11,275 nt of DNA from Myroides sp. (lineage in GTDB: Bacteria; Bacteroidota; Bacteroidia; Flavobacteriales; Flavobacteriaceae): contig JAHAYQ010000060.1 of NCBI GenBank assembly GCA_018384465.1, positions 1 to 11,275 on the forward strand. Reading direction: 5' to 3'. Of this stretch, positions 1-7,647 are shown in pieces. The notes under the pieces were generated by a model. That model was given only the letters and a program-made list of their open reading frames with translations, did not search any database and had not been told where the DNA came from. Both the position numbers and the translations under genes were made by a program. Position 1 is the first letter of the stretch; each line of letters starts with the position of its first letter.

Positions 1-1
1 T

Positions 2-277
2 CAACAGGTAACACGAAGTGAACTCGGTGTCAAACGAACTCTAAAAGAATACGGAATTGCTCGAAGTACTTTTTATAAATGGTATCAAAGTTATCTTGAA
101 AATGGATTTGAAGGTTTAAAACCAAAGCAACGATTGACTAATCGTCAATGGAATAGTATTCCAGATTCGCAAAAAGACCTTGTTGTCGAATTAGCTTTAG
201 AATATCCTGAATTGTCTTCGAGAGAATTAGCTTTAAAGATTACTTCGTCAGTTTGCTTTGCTGGGGTAGTAAGGTAG
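2..277 (+). pseudogene. Truncated transposase N-terminal fragment (IS3-like)
   Basis: The frame is open from the window edge to a TAG at 275-277. It encodes a helix-turn-helix region containing GVKRTLKEYGIARSTFYKWY, followed by a stretch resembling the linker of Bacteroidota IS3-type transposases (SSRELALKIT). In intact relatives, as I recall them, this leads to a second helix and the DDE/rve catalytic domain. Here the similarity stops at about base 244, after which an unrelated tail (SSVCFAGVVR) runs to the stop. No catalytic domain follows on either strand, so this is a 3'-deleted relic. Its 5' end lies outside the window. No terminal inverted repeat or target-site duplication is visible. 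Assignment to IS3 rather than a related rve family rests on memory of similar sequences. The neighbouring repeat array suggests a region that has collected mobile debris. Confidence 0.7.
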
Positions 278-408
278 CCAGGCTTACAACCTAAAAATGA
301 ACACCTAAAATTTGTTCAATAGTAAATAAATTCTATGGGGTAAAACACAATCTAAAAGATGCTTACCACAAACAGAACGTTAAACTAAGAATAAGTAACA
401 CCCCTAAA

Positions 409-424
409 GTCCCCTCAAGGGGAC
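409..424. repeat. Palindrome, first copy, in repeat array
   Basis: GTCCCCTCAAGGGGAC forms a 7-bp perfect stem (GTCCCCT/AGGGGAC) around a CA centre. It sits in the short unit that opens the first higher-order block and recurs exactly at 794-809, 385 bp away. Confidence 0.85.
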
Positions 425-793
425 AGAAAAATGCCTCGAATACCTCGGTATGACAAAACAGCACGTTAAATTACCACAGATGTACAAATATTTGTTTCAT
501 AAAATCTTTTTGGTAAAATATACACAACCTAAAAGATGCCTCGAATACCTCGGCATGACAAGCAGTAAATTACCACAGATGCACAGATTATTTGTTTTAA
601 TCACAATAGTACACACAGTTTGACTCCGTATGCGTCTAAAAGATGCTTACAGCATGACAAACAAAACGTTTAAATTACCACAGATGCAAAGATTATTTGT
701 TTCATACAATCTATGTGATAGAGCACACAACCTATAAGATGCTTACAGCATGACAAACAGCACGTTAAACTAAGAACAAATAACACCCCTAAA

Positions 794-809
794 GTCCCCT
801 CAAGGGGAC
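794..809. repeat. Palindrome, second copy, in repeat array
   Basis: This is an identical copy of the 409-424 palindrome with the same flanks (AACACCCCTAAA before, AGAAA after). It marks the start of the second higher-order block. Confidence 0.85.
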
Positions 810-1220
810 AGAAAGATGCCTCGAATACCTCAGCATGACAAACAGCACGTTAAATTACCACAGATGCGCAGATATTTGTTTCATACAATCTATGTGGTAA
901 AATATACACAATCTAAAAATGCCTCGAATACCTCGGCATGACAAACAGCACGTTAAATTACCACAGATGCACAGATTATTTGTTTTAATCACAATAGTAC
1001 ACACAGTTTGTCACTCCGTAGGAGTCTAAAAGATGCTTACAGCATGACCAACAGAACGTTAAATTACTACAGATGCACAGATTATTTGTTTCATATAACG
1101 CATGTGGTAAAACATACGCAACTTACAAAATGCTTCGAATACCTCGGCATGACAAAACAAAACGTTAAACTATCATAAACGCACTTAATTTGGTGATTGT
1201 AACGTGTAAATAACAATAAA

Positions 1221-1253
1221 CAGAAAACCCCGTTTTAAAAACGAGGTCTTCTG
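1221..1253 (-). terminator. Terminator of the phytase operon
   Basis: Read on the minus strand, CAGAAGACCTCGTTTT pairs with AAACGGGGTTTTCTG, giving about 15 pairs including two G-U pairs. The core stem ACCTCGTTTT/AAACGGGGT is followed by TTTTCTGTTTATT. It begins about 20 bp past the phytase stop codon, where the operon would be expected to end. The matching A-rich arm and downstream A run mean that it could also act weakly in the other direction. Confidence 0.7.
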
Positions 1254-1271
1254 AAAAAATATAGAGATAAT

Positions 1272-2321
1272 TTACTTGGCTTGTTTATCAATTTCGGCTT
1301 GTATGATGTTCCAATCGTAATAATGAAACACGTTACCGTTGCTCATTGCAACAAAAACACCATTAGGAAACGCCTTGCCTAAATTAAAGTTTACGGCATC
1401 GGCTCCGTCACACTCCACTGTTGAAAAAGGTATTTTTGCAATCATTTGATGCTCATGCGGGTTGGTTGATTCGCCTTCGCGTTTATAAACAATAAAATTG
1501 TTGGCTTGCTGGTCAGATATTAAAATATATCCTTTACCGTTATCAAACTTATACAAGGCAATACCTTCGTGATCGCGTTTAAAATCGTTTTGTCCAAAAA
1601 ATGCCAATTCTTGATTTCCTTTTTCAGGATCGGCATAATACTTTCTAATCCCTACCGTTTCATCAGAATAATAAATGTACCCCAATTCGTTATCAACCAT
1701 AATGGCTTCAATTTCTTTTTTACCAGAATAGTTTCCAAACGTACGCACTAACTTGCCGTGAATTGTTCCGTTCGTAGCTACCAATTGGTACTGATACAAG
1801 TAGTTGCCAGACGGTCCTTCTTTACGACCTACTACCGCATAAGTGGTTTTATTTGTTGTGTTGGTGTATAGCGCTATACCCATAGGGTCTTTTAAATCAC
1901 TGTCTTCAAAAACAGCAATTCCGCCATTGTCAATAGGTTCAAGATCTGGCAACGAAAAAATGCGGATACGGTTTTGCTTGCGCTCGGTAACTACAGCAAT
2001 ATCTACTTTTTTACCGTTTAAATCAAAATCGTAAGCAACATCTACATTGTTTGGTCGATCCATAGGATACACTTTATTTACAATGTTACCCGCTAAATCA
2101 TACACATACAACCCACCGGTAGCTTCTTCTTTATCTGTACCTATAATAAGCGATTGTTCGGGATTTTTTTTATTGATCCATATAGCAGGATCATCTGTAT
2201 CATGCGGAGTTGCCTGGGTAACCACTTGCGGCTTTAAAGCATTGGGATCTACTTTTGCTAACTTAGAACCGCAAGCAAAAACAAGCGGTGTACATGCTAT
2301 AAGAGCTATTATTTTTTTCAT
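1272..2321 (-). CDS. Beta-propeller phytase (3-phytase), lipoprotein
   Basis: This 349-residue protein is predicted to hydrolyse phytate (inositol hexakisphosphate) to lower inositol phosphates and free phosphate in a calcium-dependent way. Signatures of the Bacillus PhyC-like beta-propeller family appear in order: HDTDDPAIW (40-48), RPNNVDVAYDF (89-99), EAIMVDNELGYIYYSDE (205-221), DHEGIALY (250-257) and GYILISDQQANNFIVYKR (264-281). The acidic residues in these motifs correspond to the family's calcium and phosphate sites. The N-terminus has a short hydrophobic signal ending in a lipobox (VFAC, Cys17), so it is probably lipid-anchored, in the outer membrane or at the surface. Length fits a single-propeller enzyme. 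Its ATG overlaps the stop of the upstream phosphatase by 4 bp, indicating translational coupling. It is the last gene of the operon. Family assignment is strong; substrate and exact location are inferred. Confidence 0.92.
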   Translation of the reverse strand: MKKIIALIACTPLVFACGSKLAKVDPNALKPQVVTQATPHDTDDPAIWINKKNPEQSLIIGTDKEEATGGLYVYDLAGNIVNKVYPMDRPNNVDVAYDFDLNGKKVDIAVVTERKQNRIRIFSLPDLEPIDNGGIAVFEDSDLKDPMGIALYTNTTNKTTYAVVGRKEGPSGNYLYQYQLVATNGTIHGKLVRTFGNYSGKKEIEAIMVDNELGYIYYSDETVGIRKYYADPEKGNQELAFFGQNDFKRDHEGIALYKFDNGKGYILISDQQANNFIVYKREGESTNPHEHQMIAKIPFSTVECDGADAVNFNLGKAFPNGVFVAMSNGNVFHYYDWNIIQAEIDKQAK

Positions 2322-3310
2322 TTGGTGATTTTGTTTTTATAAATTACTTTGAAATCATTTTTTTGCGATTGAATAACATACGCCGTTAAAACCTTGTTGG
2401 TTAAAGTAAACGCCATAAAACCTGGTACGGCATCGGCAAATAAAGTACCCTCTGTTCTACCCGATTCGCGCAGTTCACTGCCTGCACCCGATAAAAATTG
2501 GGTAAATGGTTTGTTGTTTCTTTTTATAATCTGCAAATCATGTTCGTGTCCGCAGATATAGGCATCTACCTTATGTTTTTCAAAAACAGGTTCTAAAAGG
2601 TGTTGAATTTCTTGTGTTTCTTTAGCTGTTTTACGCTTACCACCCGAATACAACGGATGATGACCAACTACAATGCGCCATACAATTTTAGGATTTGTTG
2701 TACTTAATTTATCTTCTATCCATTTTAATTGTTCTTGCGTACTTTGATCGTTTATCCCTAAATATTTTTCGGGTTCTTTAAGGTATTTAGATACCATTGG
2801 GTTGGTATCTATCACCAATAATTGCAAGTATTGGTCGTTATCTATTTCTATTAAACGTTCAAAATAACGATTGGGCATTTCCCATCTTCTCGAAACATTT
2901 GAATAGTCTATTTGGGCTTGTACATTGCCTTCGTAATCATGGTTTCCTAAGGCAACAAACCAAGGTTCGTGTAATAAATGATGGGTGTAAATACTTTCAA
3001 ACGAAGAAATCCATTGATAATCTTGTGTACTTTGTACGCCTGTTGGATAAAAATTATCGCCTACAGATACGGTAAAATTAAGATCTAATATTTCGGCCAC
3101 TGTACCCATATCACGGGCTACCTCTTTTTGGGTAAATGCGCCGTGCCTACCAAAATCGCCAATGGCTAAAAACGCAATACCGTCTATTTCTTGTTTTAAA
3201 TCTTGGTGATGGTGTGTAATTTGGTTAAGCGCATGGTCAGGACGCTCCTGACCATACACTAAACTGATCGTTAAAAAAAATAGTAATGATAGAAAGTTTG
3301 TATATTTCAT
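2318..3310 (-). CDS. Secreted purple acid phosphatase, TRAP/ACP5-like
   Basis: This 330-residue metallophosphoesterase of the tartrate-resistant (type 5) acid phosphatase group is predicted to hydrolyse phosphomonoesters at a two-metal centre. All seven expected metal ligands are visible: Asp52 (GDFG), Asp85 and Tyr88 (GDNFY), Asn123 (GNHDY), His217 (GHHPLYSGG), and His255 and His257 (CGHEHDLQ). The Asp-to-Tyr spacing of three and the FLSGAGSEL motif after the last histidines match animal ACP5. A signal peptide of about 20 residues (hydrophobic core LSLLFFLTISLVYG) predicts export to the periplasm or beyond. The gene starts 3 bp after the receptor's C-terminal frame and its TGA overlaps the phytase ATG. 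Beside a phytase it could dephosphorylate lower inositol phosphates, though other phosphate esters are equally possible substrates. Confidence 0.92.
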   Translation of the reverse strand: MKYTNFLSLLFFLTISLVYGQERPDHALNQITHHHQDLKQEIDGIAFLAIGDFGRHGAFTQKEVARDMGTVAEILDLNFTVSVGDNFYPTGVQSTQDYQWISSFESIYTHHLLHEPWFVALGNHDYEGNVQAQIDYSNVSRRWEMPNRYFERLIEIDNDQYLQLLVIDTNPMVSKYLKEPEKYLGINDQSTQEQLKWIEDKLSTTNPKIVWRIVVGHHPLYSGGKRKTAKETQEIQHLLEPVFEKHKVDAYICGHEHDLQIIKRNNKPFTQFLSGAGSELRESGRTEGTLFADAVPGFMAFTLTNKVLTAYVIQSQKNDFKVIYKNKITK

Positions 3311-3313
3311 TTT

Positions 3314-4066
3314 TTAGAAATCGTATTTAACACCTAAGGTGAATCGTGATTGATAATATTCTAATTGCTTTAAACGGCTTGTTTCGCCTTGGTAATAACG
3401 CAACGGTTGATTGGTTAGGTTGTTGGCTTCAAAAAACACGCGCCAGTTAGGCATAAATTTGTACGCCATGTTAAAGTCTAAAAAGAACTGTTTGTCGTAA
3501 TAGCTGTCTTCAAAATCGTTACCGCCTATTTCATCTAAGTAAGCTGATGTGTAATTAGCAGATAAACGTGCCGAAAACTTGTTATTTTCCCAGGCAAGCG
3601 ATCCGTTTAACATGTGCGGTGCCGTTCGTGGAAGCCCTAAACCGGTACGCACTTCACCGTCTTCATTGGTAATACCTTTAGCGTCAGATTTTGTATAGGT
3701 ATAATTGGCGTACAACCCAAAGTTTTTAAAGAAATTACCTGGTAAAAAATCTAACTGACGTTGAAAGGCTACCTCAAACCCGTACACCGAAACTTTATCT
3801 CCGTTTCTGGCTTGTGTAAAGTCCCAATTTTCACCAGCAGGAATAGGATTTGCTACAGTAGGAAAGTCTGCTGCAAACTGCTCTGTAGTGTACATATTGT
3901 TGTTGTAGGTATAGATAAAATTATCTAAGTTTTTGTAGAATACACCTGCCGATACTATACCAATATTTTGAAAGTAGTTCTCTGCCATTATATCAAAATT
4001 AGTGGCATAAGTAGCTTTTAAATTTGGATTTCCGGCGGCAATTTCAGAATCTTCAGGAATAACGTT
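3314..4066 (-). pseudogene. TonB-dependent receptor, C-terminal part (out of frame)
   Basis: This is the distal part of the receptor whose first 682 codons lie at 4066-6114. The frame is open from AAC at 4064-4066 (NVIPEDSEIAAGNPNLKATY...) to the stop at 3314-3316. That gives about 250 residues rich in alternating beta-barrel strands, ending in GVKYDF; a terminal aromatic residue is typical of outer-membrane barrels. The region GNPNLKATYATNFD is the usual barrel sequence just after the RPNYYNLAPYV stretch that ends the upstream frame, so the two parts were once continuous. The first internal ATG (3986-3988) would give a 224-residue fragment starting mid-barrel with no signal peptide, unlikely to be functional alone. 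Continuity with the phosphatase 3 bp away shows this is the native operon position. Confidence 0.85.
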
Positions 4067-6114
4067 TATACATAAGGTGCTAAATTGTAATAGTTAGGTC
4101 TGGCTAAACTGGTGGTTACTGCTGCACGCAAGATAAAATTATCGTTTACTTTATGCTTTAACGTAACACTTGGCAATACATTTAAGTAGTTGTTTTTATT
4201 ATTAATTTCGCCCACTAAATCTTCTTCGTCCATGATGTAGTTTCCGCTGTATTCAATATTAGTTTGCTCTAATCGCACACCGGCAATCAATGATGTTTTA
4301 CTGTTAAAATCTTGATCCCAACGTAAATATCCTGCCGTTATACGTTCTTTTGCTTTGTAGTTTGACGATAGGTATTCTGATGGTTCTAAAGTGGCATCAA
4401 ACATGTTTGCATTGGTTAAATCTAAATTACCCAACAAAGCTTTATCGGCAAAATAGCCTGGTGCATATTGCGCTCCTGGATTAAAAGAAGCACCACCCCA
4501 ATATACATTTTGAACAGCAGCTAAACTACCCATATCATCGATAGGTTCGTACGAGTAAAAAATATTGTCGCGTACTTTGTCTTTTAAACGAAGACGTGCT
4601 CCAAAACGCAAACGTCCTTTTTCACCATTAATTACAGAAAACGGCACTCTGAAATTTATTTTTGCTCCAATTTCTTCTTCTTGGGTATAATCGTGGTTTT
4701 CTGAAATAGAACGCAATTCAAAATTTTCAGGGTTTTCGCCACCTACTGCATACACTAACGGACTGTTGTTATTAGCAAAGCTTTGAGCCATGGTGACATC
4801 TTTTTGTCTAAAATCCATATAGCGTTCGTTGGGACGATCTTCACTTGCCTTAGAATAAGAAACCGACCAGTCCATATCTAATTTTGGCGTTAATAAATGT
4901 TCCCCGCGCAACGAGATGTTCATCACTCTTTGATCCTCTAAACGGGTATTTTTGTTGCGGTTGTTATCAATACCGCCTTTTGTTTCTCTGCGAATTTCGC
5001 CCGTATATGTGCCGTCGTCTTGTAATTCAATATCGCGGTATCTTGCGCGGTATCTGTTTTCACGATCGTCTCGCCAGTTGTACATAGCGGTTAAATCTAG
5101 GCGGTTGTTTTCGTTAAACACATAGTCTGAACTAAAAGAAAAACTTCTGCGTACCCTTTGTACATCGTATTTACGAATGTCCATTTCGGTTAAATACGGA
5201 TTTCCGTTATCGTCTTTATCCCAAACAGCTTCTACGTTATCAGAACCAAAGTTTTGCGACTGCCATGTTGCCGAAGCTATCATTCCTAACTTATTATCTG
5301 CAAATCGGTTACCGTATATAAAAGCACCGTTGTACAAACCTTTGTCGCGTATAGGCGCATAACCGCCCGATAAAGTGGCTGAGATGCGCTCTCTATTAGG
5401 AACCGCACGTGTTACAAGATTTACGGATCCACCTATGGCATCGGCATCCATATCAGGTGTTAAGGTTTTATTTACTTCGATGGATGAGATCATATCCGAT
5501 GGAATTAAATCCATCTGAACGTTTCTATTATCACCTTCGGCAGATGGAATTCGATCGCCATTTAAAGTTACCGAGTTTAATTCGGGCGATAACCCACGTA
5601 CAATAATGTTTCTTGCCTCACCTTGATCATTCTGCATGGTAATACCCGGCACACGTTTTAAAGCATCGCCAATATTGGCATCGGGAAATCGACCTACTTG
5701 ATCAGACGATATGATATTACTGATATTGGCATTGTTTCGCTGTTGATTTAAGGCCTTTGCCTGTCCTCTTAGAAAATCGCCTATAATAACAATTTCTTCT
5801 AACTCTTCAGATCCTGTAAAAAGCTGAAAGTTTGCCGTGGTTGTTTGTTGTGAAGTTACCACCACCTCTTGCTTTTCAGTTACGTATCCTATATACTCAA
5901 CATAAACCGTATAAGTACCTTCTGGCAAACTAAGGAATTCATAACCTCCGTTTTGATCTGAAATGGTGTAACGGTTTGAATCTTGAATCTTAACCGACGC
6001 TCCCGGCAAAGAAAATTTAGTATCTCCATCAACAATTTGTCCTGAGATAACACCGTTTTGCGCAAATGACATAACGCTTACTAAAGAGGCTGCTAAAATG
6101 TAAAAATGTTTCAT
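4066..6114 (-). CDS. TonB-dependent receptor, N-terminal part, frameshifted
   Basis: The 682 residues begin with a signal peptide (MKHFYILAASLVSVMSFAQ). A carboxypeptidase-regulatory-like beta-sandwich follows (about 21-100, with PGASVKI and GGYEF), then a TonB-box-like EEIVI (106-110), a plug domain (about 130-237, including FPDANIGDALKRVPGI, IIVRGLSPELNSVTLNGDRI and DADAIGGSVNLVTR), and the first part of the outer-membrane barrel. The frame ends at a TAA (4066-4068) right after RPNYYNLAPYV, while the rest of the barrel continues in the -1 frame. Restoring the frame gives about 932 residues, a normal size. Known receptors of this class import siderophores, glycans or other large substrates using TonB. 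The following phosphatase and phytase suggest phytate, inositol phosphates or a metal chelate, which is inference. The break could be a true mutation or a sequence error. Confidence 0.88.
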   Translation of the reverse strand: MKHFYILAASLVSVMSFAQNGVISGQIVDGDTKFSLPGASVKIQDSNRYTISDQNGGYEFLSLPEGTYTVYVEYIGYVTEKQEVVVTSQQTTTANFQLFTGSEELEEIVIIGDFLRGQAKALNQQRNNANISNIISSDQVGRFPDANIGDALKRVPGITMQNDQGEARNIIVRGLSPELNSVTLNGDRIPSAEGDNRNVQMDLIPSDMISSIEVNKTLTPDMDADAIGGSVNLVTRAVPNRERISATLSGGYAPIRDKGLYNGAFIYGNRFADNKLGMIASATWQSQNFGSDNVEAVWDKDDNGNPYLTEMDIRKYDVQRVRRSFSFSSDYVFNENNRLDLTAMYNWRDDRENRYRARYRDIELQDDGTYTGEIRRETKGGIDNNRNKNTRLEDQRVMNISLRGEHLLTPKLDMDWSVSYSKASEDRPNERYMDFRQKDVTMAQSFANNNSPLVYAVGGENPENFELRSISENHDYTQEEEIGAKINFRVPFSVINGEKGRLRFGARLRLKDKVRDNIFYSYEPIDDMGSLAAVQNVYWGGASFNPGAQYAPGYFADKALLGNLDLTNANMFDATLEPSEYLSSNYKAKERITAGYLRWDQDFNSKTSLIAGVRLEQTNIEYSGNYIMDEEDLVGEINNKNNYLNVLPSVTLKHKVNDNFILRAAVTTSLARPNYYNLAPYV

Positions 6115-6144
6115 CTATTATAGTATGTTCTAAATTTCACTTTG

Positions 6145-6173
6145 CAAATGTATCTTTCACATACTTCTACAAA
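6145..6173 (-). promoter_or_regulatory. Promoter of the receptor / phytase operon
   Basis: On the minus strand, TTTG (6170-6173) lies 17 bp upstream of TACATTTG (6145-6152), fitting the Bacteroidota sigma-A pattern (-33 TTTG, -7 TAnnTTTG). The start codon is at 6114, giving a leader of about 25 nt. A second -7-like box, TAACTTTG, overlaps the -33 position slightly upstream and could be an alternative start. Confidence 0.6.
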
Positions 6174-6330
6174 GTTAACTACCAATGAAGTAAATATTAA
6201 GAAGCTACCACTATAAGTAAACTTATTGTAAACTTTTGAATGATTTTTAGTTAGAATTTGCTACTAAGCTGAGTAGGGTTATCAAACTGAAGTCCATATT
6301 TTCAATAAATCAGTAAAATAACTATAATTT

Positions 6331-6370
6331 CTATTGTGGTTTAAAAAATATAAAATCTGTGCATCTGTGG
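6331..6370 (-). repeat. Inverted stray copy of the array unit
   Basis: Read on the minus strand this contains CCACAGATGCACAGATTTT, then a T/A-rich spacer, then CCACAATAG. It matches the tail variant at 573-610 and 961-998 (CCACAGATGCACAGATTATT ... TCACAATAG). The orientation is opposite to the array, and the copy lies about 5 kb away on the far side of the phytate operon. Confidence 0.75.
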
Positions 6371-6501
6371 ATATTTTATAATGTACTACGGGTTAACATT
6401 TTGCTTTATTATATATCACTTATAGTCAGCGACATGACACCAAGAGAAGAATCGAAATCAGATTATTTAATTTCATAACTTTCTAATAAGCATGGTATGA
6501 T

Positions 6502-6521
6502 TAAATTTGGTAACTTTACCA
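6502..6521 (+). promoter_or_regulatory. Usp promoter -7 box with overlapping inverted repeat
   Basis: TAAATTTG (6502-6509) matches the Bacteroidota -7 consensus TAnnTTTG and lies 27 bp before the start codon. No good -33 TTG is seen at the expected distance. A perfect 6-bp inverted repeat, TGGTAA-CT-TTACCA (6508-6521), overlaps the expected transcription start. It could be a regulator site or a small leader hairpin. Confidence 0.45.
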
Positions 6522-6536
6522 TAAAACATAATAACT

Positions 6537-7382
6537 ATGATAAAAGTACTTTTACCAACCGATTTTTCTTCAACTGCAAACAATGCCTTTTTATACGCAT
6601 TACATCTTTGCAAAAATTACAATGGTGAGTTGTTGGTACTACACTCGTACGCTCCGCATATTGTATCTGGAAATATTTCAACCGAACTGGTTGACAACGC
6701 TCAGTTGGGCAACACCTTGAACAAGTTTGATTATTTTAAGGATCAAGTAAAAATGATGCGAACAATTGCCGAAGTAAACAATTTAGATCAGGTTTCTGTT
6801 AAGTTTATAATGGAAGAAGGTGAATTGGTTCAAAACATACAAGAAATTACTAAACGAGATCCGTTGGATTTAGTAGTGATGGGCACCACAGGAAATTCGG
6901 GCTTTGAAAATAAATTATTAGGATCTAAAACAGCTGCGGTTATAAAAAATGTAACCATACCGGTATTAAGCATTCCTCATTTTGCTAAGTTTGAAGGAAT
7001 TGACGCCATTGGTTTTACCACGATATACGACGATGAAGATGCTAAAATACTGCATGAAATTATACCGTACACTAAATACAGCACTGCCGATATTTACTGT
7101 ATTCACGTAAACAAACCGAACGAAAAGAAAAATACCCAAGAAATTGCACAATGGAAAGAGCAATTTAAAGACGAACAAGTGTTTTTTATCGAAAAAAACG
7201 AAGACAATATTGTAAAAGGTGTTTTTGATTTTATTGAAGAACATTCTATAGACTTGGTGAGTTGTATTACCCGCAATAAATCTTTTTTTGACCGTTTATT
7301 TGAACGAAGTATTGCAGAGAAATTATCATATCACAAACGCATACCATTACTTACCTTTCACGAAGGAATGTTTAATGAGTAA
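6537..7382 (+). CDS. Universal stress protein, tandem Usp domains
   Basis: This 281-residue cytoplasmic protein has two UspA-like alpha/beta domains. The first (about 1-148) starts with the typical strand and loop IKVLLPTDFS. It carries the nucleotide-binding pattern G-2x-G-9x-G-S exactly (Gly116, Gly119, Gly129, Ser130, in MGTTGNSGFENKLLGSKT), so it should bind ATP. The second (about 153-276) keeps the fold pattern (DAIGFTTIYDDED, then IPLLTF at the end). Its loop reads TRNKSFFDRLFERSIAEKL and lacks the glycines, so it is probably non-binding and structural. Double-domain Usps with one degenerate half are common in Bacteroidota. Family members generally help cells survive starvation, redox or other stress; the exact role here is unknown. 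The gene appears monocistronic, with its own promoter and nearest neighbours 367 bp or more away. Confidence 0.9.
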   Translation: MIKVLLPTDFSSTANNAFLYALHLCKNYNGELLVLHSYAPHIVSGNISTELVDNAQLGNTLNKFDYFKDQVKMMRTIAEVNNLDQVSVKFIMEEGELVQNIQEITKRDPLDLVVMGTTGNSGFENKLLGSKTAAVIKNVTIPVLSIPHFAKFEGIDAIGFTTIYDDEDAKILHEIIPYTKYSTADIYCIHVNKPNEKKNTQEIAQWKEQFKDEQVFFIEKNEDNIVKGVFDFIEEHSIDLVSCITRNKSFFDRLFERSIAEKLSYHKRIPLLTFHEGMFNE

Positions 7383-7633
7383 ACCGTTGTGTATTATTAA
7401 ATAATCACTGGTTAAAGGATTTACACTGATTTTTTTTTAAATACTTTAATTGGTATAAACTGATTTTTTCCGATTTAAAACCAAGCCTTCAAGGTTTGTT
7501 TTAATTACTTAACTAATCTTAAGTAAACAACTTTTAGTTGCTACTTTTTTAAAGGATTTCAGCTTTTAAATTGGTATTTTTTTACAATTGTTAAGTTATT
7601 AGTAATAATTAACTATCATAAATAAATATTCAC
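7383..7633. other. AT-rich intergenic region after the Usp gene
   Basis: No gene is seen. Two similar phrases, TTACACTGATTTTTTT (near 7420) and TAAACTGATTTTTTCC (near 7456), form an imperfect direct repeat of low complexity. A weak terminator-like hairpin lies at 7477-7503. The remainder is A/T-rich spacer leading to the helicase promoter. Confidence 0.5.
7477..7503 (+). terminator. Possible terminator of the Usp gene
   Basis: AAACC (7478-7482) and GGTTT (7493-7497) can pair around a 10-nt loop, and the stem is followed by GTTTTAATT. The stem is short and the site is about 95 bp past the Usp stop codon, so this is only a weak candidate. Confidence 0.3.
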
Positions 7634-7641
7634 TATCTTTG
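7634..7641 (+). promoter_or_regulatory. Promoter -7 box of the helicase / cold-shock operon
   Basis: TATCTTTG is an exact match to the Bacteroidota -7 consensus TAnnTTTG, and the preceding 60 bp are very AT-rich. No TTG is seen at the usual -33 distance. Transcription would start near 7648, leaving a leader of just over 100 nt before the start codon at 7751. Confidence 0.6.
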
Positions 7642-7647
7642 CAACAT

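Larger units (their letters stand above)
311..1176. repeat. Hairpin-unit repeat array in two ~385-bp higher-order blocks
   Basis: Nine units begin at about 359, 431, 536, 643, 739, 816, 919, 1033 and 1130. Each starts with ATGCTTACAGCAT or ATGCCTCG...CCTCGGCAT, both self-complementary, then GACAAACAGCACGTTAAA. Most continue with TTACCACAGATGCACAGATT and then one of two tails: one ending in CAATCTATGTGGT, which can fold back on ACCACAGAT, or one ending in CACTCCGTAGGAGT (stem ACTCC/GGAGT). Full units are 96-114 bp. Two short units (72 and 77 bp) instead carry GTCCCCTCAAGGGGAC. The order short-full-full-full occurs twice, so equivalent points lie 380-391 bp apart, followed by a partial ninth unit. 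Bases 311-358 are a degenerate remnant of a preceding unit. The stretch 278-1220 has no convincing gene. Its hairpins and a stray inverted copy at 6331-6370 suggest a dispersed intergenic palindromic element. Confidence 0.85.
6118..6501. other. Divergent intergenic region between receptor and Usp genes
   Basis: This AT-rich stretch has no convincing gene. It holds the receptor promoter on the left, one inverted stray copy of the repeat-array unit (6331-6370), and leads into the Usp promoter on the right. No other structured element was recognised. Confidence 0.6.

Noticed and set aside
919..1029. Short open frame of about 36 codons starting at the ATGCC hairpin in one array unit
   Set aside because: The equivalent frames in the units at 431 and 536 stop after 11-13 codons, and unit lengths break any shared frame, so it is not conserved coding sequence.
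311..1176. CRISPR array
   Set aside because: The repeats are long, divergent and contiguous with variable tails. There are no identical 24-40 nt repeats separated by unique spacers of constant size, and no cas genes nearby.
1569..2328. Plus-strand open frames opposite the phytase gene
   Set aside because: They are antisense to a gene with clear family motifs and have no recognisable domain, so they are shadows.
4050..4085. Programmed -1 ribosomal frameshift in the receptor gene
   Set aside because: The bases before the stop (TATGTATAAAC) do not form a slippery heptamer and no obvious stimulatory hairpin follows, so an indel or sequence error is more likely.
6966..7244. Minus-strand 92-codon frame inside the Usp gene
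   Set aside because: It is antisense to the Usp gene, and its Phe/Val-rich sequence is what results from reading Lys/Asn-rich codons backwards.
7405..7475. Tandem repeat of the phrase ACTGATTTTTT as a functional element
   Set aside because: There are only two imperfect low-complexity copies, with no symmetry or gene-linked position, which is too weak to call.
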